A stretch of 64,000 nt of DNA, taken from assembly GCF_036884655.1 (NCBI RefSeq), contig NC_088359.1:20259501-20323500 (forward strand), written 5' to 3'. The translations under genes were made by a program, and so were the position numbers. The notes beneath the pieces were generated by a model. That model was not told the origin of the DNA. It worked only from the letters and a program-made list of their open reading frames with translations, and searched no databases. This document shows positions 1 to 10,821 of this stretch, one piece after another. The DNA is from Musa acuminata AAA Group (taxonomy: Eukaryota; Streptophyta; Magnoliopsida; Zingiberales; Musaceae). How positions within the stretch are numbered: the first letter of the stretch is position 1; every line of letters begins with the position of its first letter.

Positions 1-1171
1 CTTCATCGGATTTAGCACCAAATTTTCCTAAGTTATCTTTTTCATTCAAGATAAAGCACTTACACCCAACGACTTAAAAATATGAAACATGGGTTTTTTG
101 TTGTTCCATAACTCATAGGGAGTTTTGGTGAGTAAGGGTCTTACTAGAACTCTATTCAAAATATAGCATGCAGTATTTACAGCTTCGGCCCAAAAATATT
201 TGGGTAGGCTATGTTCATTCAACATGGTTCTTGCCATTTCTTGTAAATTTCGATTTTTTCTTTCTACTACTCCATTTTGTTGAGGATTTCTAGGAGTCGA
301 GAAATTATGGTTGTATCCATTGAGTTCACAAAATTCTTGAAAATCATGGTTTTGAAATTCACCACCGTGATCACTTCTAATTGACGAAATCATAGAACCC
401 TTCCCATTCTGAACAAGTTTACAAAACTTGGTAAAATATCTAAAGCATTCATTTTTCTGTTTTAAGAAGTAAGTCCATGTGTATCTGCTATAGTCATCCA
501 CAATGACGAAGGCGTATTTGCTACCTGCTAGGCTTGATGTAGAGATTGGTCCGAACAAGTCCATATGGATCAATTGTAAGGGCCTAGAGGTGCTTATTTG
601 ATTCTTAGATTTGAAACTGCTCTTAATTTGTTTACCTAATTGGCAAGCATCACATACATTATCTTTGATGAACTTGATATGAGGAATACCTCTTACAAGT
701 TCTTTAGATGATATTTGAGTGATTAGTTTCATGCTAGCATGACCTAATCTTCTATGCCATAGCCAAGCATCCTCATTCAAAACCGAAAAACACATTTCAT
801 TACACAAATCATTGATGTCAATAGTGTATACGTTATTTTGTTTTAATGCAATCATAGACGTGTTTTATGTGGTTTTTCAATGATGCAAGCATTAGATTCG
901 AATCTGACAATATATCCTTTATCACATAATTGACTAATGCTCAAGAGGTTACGTTTTAAACTATCAACTAACAAAACATCTTCGATAAAGAAGTTGGATT
1001 TGTTACCTATGGTTCCTTTGCAAATGAACCCTTGTTGTTGTCTCCGAAGGTGACATAGCCTTCGTCTATGCTAGTGAGCTTCGAGAATTGAGATGGATCT
1101 CCAGTCATATGCCTTGAGCATCCACTATCAAGGTACCATCTCTTGCTCCTAGCTTGCGATGGTATAGGTTT
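1..1171 (-). pseudogene. pol: copia pol fragment (protease, pre-integrase, integrase), copy A1
   Basis: Reading leftward, the protease comes first with the motif DSGCSRHMTG (about 1135-1105). Then comes the GAG-pre-integrase zinc-binding segment (WHRRLGH...CDACQLGK, about 760-640), then the integrase core (about 590-100) with the D of HMDLFGP, the D of VDDYSR, RSDHGGEF and the E of QQNGVVERK. The enzymes would mature Gag-Pol and insert the cDNA. A 4-nt deletion near 1025, shared with the other A copies, shifts the frame between protease and integrase. A one-base loss near 90 shifts it again. The reading frame is joined to gag through a UAG codon at 1172-1174. Not functional as it stands. Confidence 0.88.
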
Positions 1172-2754
1172 CTACAAGAAAGGATGTTCTTTACGTACCC
1201 ATTTGCTTTTGGGTGCCTCAAAAATAGATCTACATTGTTTATCATGTTGTATAGAATTTATCATGGTTCCTTTAGGAACCCAAATTAATTTGTTTGGACT
1301 AATTTTCTTAAATGGACAATAATACGTTTTGTGTCCAAGTTTACAATAAAAGTTGCATTTGCTTTGGTGTCGAACATGTAAGATGGGGCCTTTTATGAAG
1401 GTGGTTGGATTTTGGTGAGGACTTCTCACAAATCTGATTCCACTTCTTTTGGGAACGTGACCCTTGTTTGCAAGGATCATGTTCAAGGACTTGCTACCAA
1501 CCTCGAATTTCTTCAAGGTGTCCTTAAATAGCAAGTTTTCCTTTTGGAGAGTTTCTAGATCATTACATTTTATGCATGAACCTAAACAATCATGATATTC
1601 AGTTTTTAACTTATCGAAATTACAAGTAAGACTATCATGCTCCTTTTTTAGCAATTTGTATTTTCTACTAATAATCTTGTATTCATCAAATAAGTCATGG
1701 AAGGCATTTAATAATTCATCAAATGATAAATCTGCATCTATTAAATTCGTTACCTCCTCTTCGATGGCCATTAAGGCGTAATGTGCAACTTGCTCGGTGT
1801 TGGACTCCTCTTCTTCGGACGCGCTCAAGTCATCCCATGTTGCTTTGAGCGCCTTCTTCTTTGATGTTCTCTTTTTGACTTGGGGACAATCACTCTTGTA
1901 GTGTCCCGGCTTTTTGCACTCATAGCAAATAACTTGATCCTTCTTGGGTTCAAGTTTATTTTTTGTGTCATTCTTAAACTTGTTTCTTTTAATGAATTTT
2001 TTAAATTTTCTTGTTAAAAGTGCCAAGTCATCGTCACAGTCCTCATCACTTGAGTTTTCTCTCAAGTGGTCTTATGAAGTTCTAAGTGTCATATCCTTCC
2101 TGTTCTTTGGAAGGATGTCTTCTTGCTCTTCATGAGCTTTGCAAGTCATCTCGTAGGTCATTAATGACCCGATTAGTTCTTCAAGAGGAAAGTTGTTTAG
2201 ATCTTTCGCCTCTTGAATAGCAGTGACTTTAGGATCCCAACTCTTAGGAAGGGATCTTAGAATCTTATTTACGAGCTTAAAATCTGAAAAACTTTTTCGG
2301 AGTCCTTTTAGACCGTTGACGACATCCGTGAAACGGGTAAACATGTCGCCAATAGTCTCACTCGGTTTCAAACGGAAAAGTTCGAAAGAATGTAACAAAA
2401 GATTGATTTTTGACTCTTTCACTCTACTTGTGCCTTCGTGAGTCACTTCGAGTGTGTGCCAAATATCAAATGCGGTTTCACAAATCGAAACACGGTTGAA
2501 CTCATTTTTATCAAGCGCATAAAATAAGGCATTCATAGCCTTTGCAGTAAGAGCGAAAGCCTTCTTCTCCAATTCATTCCAATCGATCATTGGAAGAGAA
2601 GACTTCGAAAATCCATTTTCGACAAGATTCCAAAGTTCAAAATCCATAGAAATAAGAAAGATCCTCATTCGGGTCTTCCAATAGGTGTAGTCCGTCCCAA
2701 TAAACATAGGTGGCGTGTAATAGAGTGGCCCACTTGGTTTCCAGCGTATGCCAT
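1172..2754 (-). pseudogene. gag: copia gag polyprotein, copy A1 (broken)
   Basis: Gag of subfamily A, read leftward from the ATG at 2754-2752. The N-terminal part is the UBN2/DUF4219-type copia Gag region (...TDYTYWKTRMRIFLISMDF...). The middle carries a nucleocapsid knuckle CYECKKPGHYKSDC (CX2CX4HX4C) near 1925-1885. A second knuckle (CNFYCKLGHKTYYC) is altered, because the second Cys is displaced. A one-base deletion near 2718 breaks the frame just after the start, and a GAA-to-TAA change at 2069-2071 adds a stop. The ORF ends at a UAG (1172-1174) that sits at the same place in copies A2, A3 and B2, immediately before the protease. Confidence 0.9.
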
Positions 2755-2790
2755 CTCTCTTGGGTTTTAATCCGTTTGAGAGTTAACCCC

Positions 2791-2802
2791 GCCATGATAC
2801 CA
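2791..2802 (-). other. primer-binding site of copy A1 (altered)
   Basis: On the minus strand the LTR end CCTAACA is followed by AT and TGGTATCATGGC. All other copies here read TGGTATCAGAGC, the complement of the initiator-Met tRNA 3' end. Two changes in the last bases make this a weakened site. Confidence 0.8.
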
Positions 2803-2804
2803 AT

Positions 2805-4556
2805 TGTTAGGATCAAGAGCAATAAGAGGGGGGGGGGGTGAATTAGTGCAGCGGAAAACCTTTTATGATAAAAACTACGTTCGTTCGTTAAAAGTGATTT
2901 CGGTAAGAAAGCCGATTCGTAAATCACTTTAACTTTTGTTTAAGCGAGATGCAGCAAAGATATAAATGCAGTTTGCAGTTATGATTCAAATCCGATAGTA
3001 GGCGCAAACTGAAATATGATATTCGCACGAAGAAACTGATTTATGTCTAACTGCTGATCCGTAAATCACTTGATTTGGCTAGATGCAGTTTAAGCAAGGA
3101 TATAAAGGCGGTTTGTAGTTATGATAGAAATCAAAATGTAAACGCAAACTGAAATATGATGATCGTACGAAAAAATAGATTTAAGTCTAAACGCTGATTC
3201 GGAAAGTGCCAAGCTTGAAACCCGATCGTATATGCGCAGAAAGCAGTAAACTTTAGAGGAGGTTTGCAATAAAGATAATATGCTCAAAGTAAATGCAAAC
3301 CGAGATTTAGAGTGGTTCGGTCAATCTTGACCTACTCCACTTTTGGCTTCCTCCACCGACGAGGTCACCGACGTCAACTAGAGGCCTTCCATCAATAGGC
3401 GAAGGCCAACCACCCTTTTACAGTTTCACTCCTTTTGACGGGCTTAGGAGACAACCCTTACAGAATTTTCTCTCCTCTCTTTACAGCTCAGAACTTGGAA
3501 GAAAAGAGGGAGAAGAACTTTTGGCCTTTACAATAATTTTGAGCTCTAAAAATCATAGAACAAGATCAGGATTTCGGTGTTAGTTGATTGCTGTTTCAGT
3601 GCTGAATGGGTGGGGTATTTATAGGCCCCAACCCAGTTCAAATTTGGAGCTCAAAACTATCAATTCCCGGAATTTCGGGATCAGGCGGTTGCACCTCCTG
3701 ACTGGAGCGGTTGCACCGCTGGCAGAGCTCGAAGACTGAGCCTTTGGGCGGTGCCACCTCCTGTTAGGGGCGGTTGCACCTCCTGCCAGAGCTCGAAGAC
3801 AGAGCTCAGGCGGTGCAACCTCATGACTGAGGCGGTTGCACCGCTCAACTAGTACTCGGAGACCAAGCCCAAGCGGTGCCACCTCCTGTTAAGGGAGGTT
3901 GCACCGCCCAGTCTCGCTCAGAGACTGAGCCCAGGCGGTGCCACCGCCTGGCTGGAGCGGTTGCACCTCCCAGTCTCGCTCGGAGACTGAGCCCAGGCGG
4001 TGCAACCTCCTGCCTTGGCAGTTCAACCGCCTAGTAGAAATCAGGGTCTGAATGGGTTGATCCATTCGGCCCAATTTGGGTTTTTCAGAGGCCCAATTGC
4101 CCCAAGATTAAGTTAATGGGATCACCTCCCATTTCCAACTTAATCATTGTGCTAACTACGATATTTCATAAGACATTTAATGCAACTTGCTCCGGTGCGT
4201 CAATCGCTTCTTCCGGCGAGCTTCCGGCGAACTTCCGTCGATCATCCGATGAACCCTCGGTGATGCTCCTGCAGACTTCCGGCAAACTCCTGGACTTGCG
4301 ACGATCCACTTGGTGAGTTCCGACGAGCTTCTTTGGCAAGCTCATGGACTTCTCGGATTTGTTCCCGCAGAACCTCCGACGACTGTCCGAACTGCCGTCG
4401 AACTCTCGAACTCCCAATGTGATCATTGTCTTGACTCCGGCGTAACTCCTGCTGCATATCTTACTTTCATCGTAGTTAATCCTGCACACTTATCTCAACA
4501 TATAGATTAGATAACAAATGACAATTGACTTCATCATCAAAATCCGAGATTCAACA
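2805..4556 (-). repeat. 5' LTR of copy A1 (1752 bp)
   Basis: Read on the minus strand it begins TGTTGAATCTCGG at 4556 and ends GATCCTAACA at 2805. A TATAAATA box (plus coordinates 3616-3623) is the likely LTR promoter. Upstream in U3 (about 3680-4035) is an array of near-palindromes of the type GGCGGTGCAACCGCC separated by GAGACTGAGC-like spacers. A poly-C run precedes the terminal TCTTATTGCTC. Compared with the LTR at 42027 it carries an extra copy of a segment of about 125 bp (2935-3055 against 3060-3195), which explains most of the length difference. Confidence 0.9.
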
Positions 4557-5682
4557 ACTCAATCATGTGTGAATTACAAGTTAAATTATGAAACAAATTT
4601 GTGTTTTCAGGTGACTGGAGTCTATTTTGCTTGTGGAAAGTTGGATCATAAAATAAAAGACTGCCCTTTGAATAAGAATAAAGAGTCATTGCCTCCTGAA
4701 TCATCAGCCCGTGTCAGAGTATATGCTATCACTGAATATGATTCTGAAACTTCTGAATTAGTGGTCGAAGGTATTATTTATGTTTATGAAAGAATACAAA
4801 TATTTGTTTGACCATGGGTCCTATCTACGATTTGATTCGTAATATTTTGCTTATCACTTGAGCATTCAACTTAGACCACTGCATTATGTGATATATGTAA
4901 ATACAATGAGATTCTTTGATAACGAATTTGAATCTGGTCCTCTTGTCTATTTTTATTGGAGAACTTGAACTTTTTGCTGATTTAGTTCTCATAAAGATTT
5001 GGAGTTTTGATATTATACTTAGTATAGATTGGCTATCTTCTTATCATACCAGTATGGATTGTTATATAACAAATGATCACTTTTTGCATATTAGATCAGC
5101 CCATCTTTTATTTTGAAAGTATTAGACATGATTTATCTCCTTGCCTAATGTATCCCAGGATGATTTGCCCGAATTACCTCCAAAACGTGACTTTGCTTTT
5201 GATTTGGCCTTTGGGACAATCCTAATATCTAAGCCTTTCTACAGAATAACATCATTTGAGTAAGTGGAATTAGAAAAGCAACTACAAGGACTATTAAATA
5301 AGGATTTTAGTTGGCTTAATATTTCATCATGGGGTGCTCCGGTATTAGTTAAAAAGATAGAGGGAATATTGAGGCTTTATATTGATTACAGACAGTTGAA
5401 TCAGGTGACCATAAAAAATGAGTATTCTCTAAAGTGACGACTTGTTTGATTAACTGCAGGGTGCACAAGTATTTTCAAAGATTGATTGAAGGTCGGGTTA
5501 CCATCTATTGAGGATCAAAGAGGAGAATAGTTCGGTCACTCTTGGATAATTGTGTAATTGTATTGTATTGATGAAATTATTTGAGAGCAGGAGGAGGAAA
5601 TAAAAAAATCATAATCCTCAACTTTTCATCGATTGAGCTATGACCAATTTAGAGGACTAAATTTTCTTTTAAGGGGGGAGAG
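4557..5682 (+). pseudogene. Ty3/gypsy gag-pol remnant (knuckle, protease, RT start)
   Basis: A decayed plus-strand gypsy internal region, cut on the left by the A1 LTR. Gag zinc knuckle CGKLDHKIKDC lies near 4630-4665. A retropepsin-like part (DIILSIDWLSSYHTSMDCY) lies near 5010-5065. The start of reverse transcriptase (LPPKRDFAFDL...GAPVLVKK...[10 protein letters not shown]) lies near 5165-5405. Many stops and frameshifts interrupt it, and RT after about 5560, RNase H and integrase are absent. It ends in a polypurine tract (5671-5682), so the gene order and the 3' end belong to one element. Confidence 0.82.
5671..5682 (+). other. polypurine tract of the gypsy remnant
   Basis: AAGGGGGGAGAG stands directly before TGTAATATCCCTCAC, which looks like a gypsy LTR start (TG). 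It marks plus-strand priming and the 3' LTR boundary at 5683. Confidence 0.7.
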
Positions 5683-7204
5683 TGTAATATCCCTCACTTT
5701 TAAAAATTATTAATAAAGATTTATTCAGAAATCGGAGGATCTATATGTAAATATATAAATTTTAAGAACTAAACTGATAACTTAAAAAAAAAGAGAAAAC
5801 CGAAAATTTTGGTTTTATCCCACCACCTCCCACGCTCTCTATTTCTCGAGAAACAGAGAGAGGAGCGGTGGGGCATGGGGAGAAGAAGAAGAGAAGTAGA
5901 GGGAGAAGAGAAGAAAAGAAGAAGAAGAGAGGGAAGAGGGAGAGGAAAGAGAGATAGCTGCAGCAGCTAGGGCTACAGCACCTCTGTTTCGTGTAGGAGG
6001 AAACAGAGGAGTTCATGTGTGGGGCGTCGGGGAGGAGAAGGGAAGAAGAGGAGAAGAAGAAGAAGAAGAAGAAGAAGAAGAAGAAAAGAGGAGGTGGCTG
6101 CGGCAAGGGCTGCAGCGAGGAGCTGTGGGGCGTTGGGGAGGAGAAAGGAAGAAGAGGAGAAGAAGAAAAGAAGAAGAAGAGGGAAAAGAAGAGAGGAGGA
6201 AGAAGAGGGAGAAGAGAAGAATAGAAGAAGAAGAAAAAGAGAGGGAAGTGGGAGTGGAGCGAGAGGTGGCAGTAGCGGCTGCAGCACCTCTATTTCCTAC
6301 AGGCGGAAACAGAGGAGAAGAAGAAGAGGTGTGTTGGGGCGTTGGGGAGGAGAAGAAGAAGAAGAGGAAAAAGAAGAAGAGAAAAAGAAAAAGAAAAGAA
6401 GGATGGCTGCGGCACGGGCTGCAGTGAGAAGGTGTGGGGTGCCGGGTAGGAGAAGGGAAGAAGAGGAGAAGAAGAAAGAGAAGAAGGAGAAGAAGGAGAA
6501 GAGGAAGAGAAGAAGTAGAAGCAGGTGAAGTGGCGGCACCTCTGTTTTCTGCAGGAGGAAACAGAGGATAGGAGGTGCTGTGAGACGGGGAGAAGAAGGG
6601 GAGGAAGGAGAAGAATAGAAGAAGAAGAAAGGAAGTAGAAGGAAGAGGAGACGGGAAAGAAGTAGCAGCGGCTGCGGCTGTGGCAGGGAAAGAGGGAGAG
6701 GAAGGAAGAAGGGAAGGAGAGGAAGAAGAGAAGCGGAAGAAGGGGCTGCGGCTGCGGCGTTGGCAGCTGCAGTTGGAAGATAAGAAGGAGAGGAAGATGA
6801 GCAGGGTAAGAAGAAGAGGCTGCGGTAGTGGCTGAGGCTACGACTGCAGCAGTGTAGTTGGGAAAGAAGAGAAGGAAAGGAAGAAGAAGAGAAAGGAAAA
6901 GGGAAGAAGAGAGGAAGAGGAGAAGCGGAGGCAGCTGCGGCAGTGGCAGCTGCAGTTGGAAGAGAAGGAGAGGAAATAGAGCAGAGAAAGAAGAAGAGGT
7001 TGCAGCTGCAGTGGTAGCGGCTGCGTCTGCGACAGCAGTGTTTGAGAAAGAAAAAAGTAGGAACGAGAGAAGGGAGGAAGGAAGTAGTACAGTGGAAGGG
7101 GCTACGGTTGTGACAGCAGCTGCGGTCGTGGCTACGACTGTGGTAGTGGTAGCGACGATGGCTACGATAGTTGCGTTTGAAAAAGAAAACAAAGGAATGA
7201 GAGT
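5683..7204 (+). repeat. gypsy 3' LTR start followed by a purine-strand low-complexity tract
   Basis: From 5683 the LTR begins TGTAATATCC. From about 5868 to 7110 the plus strand is almost all A and G (GAA, GAG, GGAAGA units) broken by short CTGCGGCTGCGGC and GGCAGCTGCAG islands. A short hairpin, arms CCTCTGTTTC and GAAACAGAGG, recurs at about 5979-6008, 6284-6313 and 6539-6568 in similar surroundings. This suggests a decayed tandem unit of about 255-305 bp. The LTR end cannot be placed, and at about 7205 the sequence passes into a different gypsy pol fragment. Long ORFs here are low-complexity only. Confidence 0.65.
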
Positions 7205-7870
7205 AAGATCAGTGGACCCCTTCAAAATTGGAGCAATGCAAAACTAGCCTACCCCGAGGAACATAAAATTGCTACATGGCTTTTTGGGTTTAATAGGCTA
7301 CTACCATAAGTTCGTGAAAAACTATAGAAAGATCAGTGCATCACTCACTTCTCTACTGAAAAATGATACGTTCCAATGGTTGGACAAAGCCTCTACTGCC
7401 TTCGACAAACTTAAGGCAGCCATGACGACGATACCGGTGTTAGCGCTACCAGATTTCAACCGACTCTTCATTATTGAGGCCGATGCATCTGGAGACAGAA
7501 TGGGAGACGTTCTCATGCAAGATGGTCGACCACTCATATATACATTAGCAAGGCATTGTCTCCTCCCTATCAAAACATATTAACATATGATAAGGAGATG
7601 CTCGCCATTATGCACGCAGCAACGAGGTGGAGATCGTACTTGATCAAGCGATGCTTTCAAATCAAAACCGACCATAAAAGCCTAAAATATCTCTTGGAGC
7701 ATAAGATATCTTCCCTCGAGCAGCAAAAATGGGTAACAAAAGGTTCTTGGATATGATTATGAAATAACTTACAAAATGGAGAAAGAGAATGTTGTTGCAG
7801 ATACGCTTTTACGGCTACCTAAGCAAGCTAAATTTTTGGCTATGTCACTTTCAACTAGTGACTTCCTTGA
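7205..7870 (+). pseudogene. Ty3/gypsy RT thumb and RNase H fragment (G3)
   Basis: Plus-strand translation begins at VDPFKIGAMQN and runs through the RT connection (HGFLGLIGYYHKFVKNYRKI) into RNase H (FIIEADASGDRMGDVLMQDGRPL, then YDKEMLAIMHAATRWRSYL and TDHKSLKYLLE). A frameshift near 7550 separates the two halves. Minus-strand G2 (11527-12057) contains the same segment, so both belong to one chromodomain gypsy family. The catalytic YxDD part of RT is missing on the left, where the purine tract abuts. Confidence 0.87.
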
Positions 7871-7989
7871 GGATATTAAGATGGAATGGCAGGAACATTT
7901 AGAGACTAGTAAGACCATAAAATAATTGGAGTAAGCACCAAGCTCCGTGGCTCATTACAATTGGGACTCAAAATAATTACACAATAAGG

Positions 7990-8360
7990 GATGCATTGCT
8001 TATGATAAATTCTACTTGCATCTTCATGAGCAGATTTTGGACAAAGTTATTCCATATGCAGGGTACTAAATTAAAAAGGAGTATGGCATATCACCCACAA
8101 ATCGACGGCCAGACAGAAGTTGTAAATAGGTGCTTGGAGACAGCCCAAAGCCACCCACCAAATATGACTACCCATGGAGAACTCCAGACCCAGCCTAGTG
8201 CCATTATTGATCGACGGATCGTGACTCGACGACGATGACCTTCTACTAAAGTGCTAATACAGTGGGTAAACCTACCAATAGAAGATGCCACTTGGGAGAA
8301 CTATGATGACTTGAAGATCAAATTTCCAAAATTCATGAATCGTCAACCTCGAGGATAAGG
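7990..8360 (+). pseudogene. Ty3/gypsy integrase end and chromodomain fragment (G3)
   Basis: A short integrase piece (SRFWTKLFHMQGTKLKRSMAYHPQIDGQTEVVNRCLET, 8030-8140) runs directly into a C-terminal region with a chromodomain (VLIQWVNLPIEDATWENYDDLKIKFP, about 8250-8335). The middle of integrase is deleted. A chromodomain at the integrase C-terminus places the family in the chromoviruses, whose insertions favour marked chromatin. That is family knowledge and not tested here. Confidence 0.82.
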
Positions 8361-8381
8361 CTAATTTGAAGAGGACGTGTC

Positions 8382-8762
8382 TGTTAGGACTCTAAATAGG
8401 AGAGTCCTAATTGAAAGGGACATTCATGTAAAACCTACCTAAGCCGACCCCTATTAAAGAGGTGAAGAGGCTGACTAGGGTTAGGAGGTTGTTTCTTAGA
8501 GAAAAATTAGGAGTTGTAAAGGAGTAGGAGTCCTATTAGGAGTTGGTTAGAAGTAAGAGTCTTGAGTAGGAGTCCTATTAGGATTTAGGGTTTAGAAGCC
8601 ATATAAATAGTAATGTATTCCTCCTCTTTTGATAGGCAATAGATGAATCTTTTTTGCAGCCTTTGAGCAGCAACTTAGAGGGAGGAACCCCTATAGAGTT
8701 CCAAGGAGGCCGATCCCCTAAAGAGATCAATCCCAAGTTTAGAATCTTCAAGGGTTCTAACA
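8382..8762 (+). repeat. 3' LTR of gypsy fragment G3 (381 bp)
   Basis: It starts TGTTAGGACTCTAAAT after the purine stretch GAAGAGGACGTGTC and ends AGGGTTCTAACA. It matches the LTRs at 9209-9585 and 58935-59311, which are both 377 bp and on the other strand. It closes the plus-strand fragment begun at 7205. Confidence 0.85.
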
Positions 8763-9208
8763 ATTTACCCCCCCTCTTAAAGCCGACTCGATCCTAACAG
8801 AAAGAGTATCAAGACTCTTCGATCAGATCGAGAAGGTGAGTACTCGAGTACAGAGTATTATGCCTCCCGAATCAATAATATTATAATTCATTCCAGGATC
8901 CAAACACACATTTGAGGACACTAAGTAAATATTCAAGTCAGTCACATCCATAATTCCACAATTCATAAAACCTATGTTGTTTAAAATCATAAACCACATC
9001 ACTCGATGAATCATAAAATCTAAAACGAACTCACCAAAATAATAACCACCTCATAGATCCACAAGTGTGGTATTCTATATAATCACAAAACCAATATTTA
9101 CCACATGTTCATATCATTACACAAATTAAACTTAACACTCCAAAATCCTAAACAAGAGAGGTTCTTTAAACATTTACAAAATTCATAAGTTCATATTTAC
9201 CATTAAAC
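8763..9208. other. intergenic AT-rich stretch between two gypsy LTRs
   Basis: No gene is visible. The first 38 bases (ATTTACCCCCCCTCTTAAAG and onward to GATCCTAACA) resemble the last bases of the copia LTRs in this window, so this may be a scrap of one. The rest is AT-rich and unrecognised. Confidence 0.5.
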
Positions 9209-9585
9209 TATTAGAACCCTAGTGGTTTCTAAGCTTAGGGTTGATCTCTTTAGGGGATCGGCCTCCTTGGAACTCTATAGGAGTTCCTTCCTCCAAGTTG
9301 CTGCTCAAAGGCTACTATGAAGATTCATCTATTGCTTGTCAAAAGAGAATAAATACATGACTATTTATAGGGCTTCTAGACCCTAACTCCTAATATGACT
9401 CCTACTCAAGACTCCTACTTCTAACCAACTCCTAATAAGACTACTACTCTAAGAAGCAACCTCCCAACTAACCCTAATCCTAGCCGACCTTTTCACCTCT
9501 TTAATAGGGGTCGGCTAGGTAGGTTTTACATGAATGCCCCTTTTAATAAAATTCAATTAGGACTCTCCTAGCTATAGTCCTAATA
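9209..9585 (-). repeat. 3' LTR of minus-strand gypsy G1 (377 bp)
   Basis: On the plus strand it reads TATTAGAACCC...GTCCTAATA. The family termini TGTTAG/CTAACA have decayed to TA in both end dinucleotides. It has the same length as the LTR at 58935-59311. The flanks taaac and caagg are not a convincing duplication, in line with G1 and G2 being parts of two elements. Confidence 0.85.
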
Positions 9586-9595
9586 GACCTGCCAT

Positions 9596-10135
9596 CTTCA
9601 AATCAACCTTGACCTCGAGGTTGACGATGCATGAATTCTGGGAATTTGATCTTCAAGTCGTCATAGGTCTCCCAAGTAACATCTTCTGCTGGTAGGTTCA
9701 CCTACTATATTAGCACTTTAGTAGTGGGTCGTTGTCATCGAGTCACAATCCGTAGATCAATAATGGCACTCGACTCGGTCTGGAGTTCTCCTTGGGTAAT
9801 CATATTTGGTATATGGCTTTGGGCTGTCTCGTTTTGTCCTAGCTTGAGCTTTAAACATAACACATGGAATACTGGATGGATTTAGGAGCTAGCGGGTAAG
9901 TCCAATTTGTATGCTACCGCTCTGATGCGCTCCAAAATTTGGTTGGGTCCATAGAACCGAGGTGAAAGCTTCATAGATGCTCTGATCTAGATTGATGTTT
10001 GCTTGTTTGGCTGGAGCCGTAAGAAGACCTAATCTCCTACTAAAAATTCTCTTTCTCCTTTGTGTTGATTATATTAATGTTTCATCCTTACTTGGGCTAT
10101 AGTGAGATTATCGTTTAGTAATTTCAGCATTTTGT
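9596..10135 (-). pseudogene. Ty3/gypsy integrase C-terminus and chromodomain (G1)
   Basis: Read leftward from 10135: an integrase C-terminal zone (PVFHVLCLKLKLGQN near 9860-9815), then a chromodomain (VNLPAEDVTWETYDDLKIKFPEF near 9715-9640) ending just before the polypurine region of the LTR. In-frame stops are present. The segment 9896-10135 is repeated at 10826-11062 on the far side of a copia LTR fragment. Confidence 0.82.
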
Positions 10136-10813
10136 TATTGAATATCGTATTTTGATGATGAAACCAATTGATAAGTGTTTATGATTTGATATACGTTTTG
10201 AGTGATGTAGGAAGCTTCGATCAAGGAGAGATAATTGAAGCAGGAAGAATCATGTTTGGCTGGAGCAAACATGTCAGAAGATTAGACGTCATGCCGAAGG
10301 ATCGATCGACGTATCGACAGAAGGTTTTGGGCCATGGTTTTGGGCATCGGGCCAATAAGAGCGGATATTATGCCAAGGATATCTGAGTTGCAGAGGTCAA
10401 CTGGCCAACTAGGCAATAGGCCGCAAAAGAGCACTATACGCCGAAGAATCGGACGAAACGTCTATAGACCAATGACATGCCGAACGACATGATTCATGCT
10501 TAGTAATAATTGTCTAGATCGAAGTGTATTTTCATATGTGCAGGATTAACTACAATAGCAAGGCATAAAGCAAAATGAAGTCCTGGAGTCAAGAACGTGA
10601 TTTCGTTGGGAGTTCGAGAGTTCGTCGGAAGTTCTACCGGAACCAACCGAGAAGTCTAGGAGCTTGCCAAAGAAGCTCATTGGAACTCACCAAGAAGATT
10701 GTCGTGAAATCCAGGAGCTTGTCAGGAGTCTGTCAGGAGTCTGCCGGAACATTGCCAAAAAATTGTCAAAAGTTCACTAGAAGCTCGCTAGAAGAAACTG
10801 GACTTATTTGGTA
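10136..10813 (+). repeat. fragment of a C-type copia LTR (5' end)
   Basis: It begins TATTGAATATCGTATTTTGATGATG, a decayed form of the C-family LTR start, and follows that LTR through the block ...GCAGGATTAACTACAATAG and the GAAGTTC/CTCGCC repeats. It stops at about 10813, well before the palindrome array, TATA box and U5. No internal sequence or target duplication accompanies it. Confidence 0.78.
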
Positions 10814-10821
10814 GGGTCCGA

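Larger units (their letters stand above)
1..4556 (-). mobile_element. Sirevirus-type Ty1/copia element, subfamily A (copy A1), 5' part
   Basis: A minus-strand element enters from the left edge and ends at 4556 with its 5' LTR. Reading leftward from 4556 the order is LTR (2805-4556), primer site, gag (2754-1172), protease, pre-integrase and integrase (to base 1). Reverse transcriptase, RNase H and the 3' LTR would lie outside the window. It is inserted in Ty3/gypsy sequence that resumes at 4557. The other end is missing, so no target-site duplication can be checked. The copy is dead: it has frameshifts near 2718, 1025 and 90 and a stop at 2069-2071. Confidence 0.9.

Noticed and set aside
5762..6106. 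Leucine/serine/phenylalanine-rich ORF as a possible membrane protein
   Set aside because: Complement of the GAA/GAG tract; hydrophobic residues come from TTC/CTC codons only.
6015..7247. Several long ORFs rich in Arg, Lys and Glu on one strand and Leu and Ser on the other
   Set aside because: They are translations of a purine-rich low-complexity tract, open in several frames at once, with no domain.
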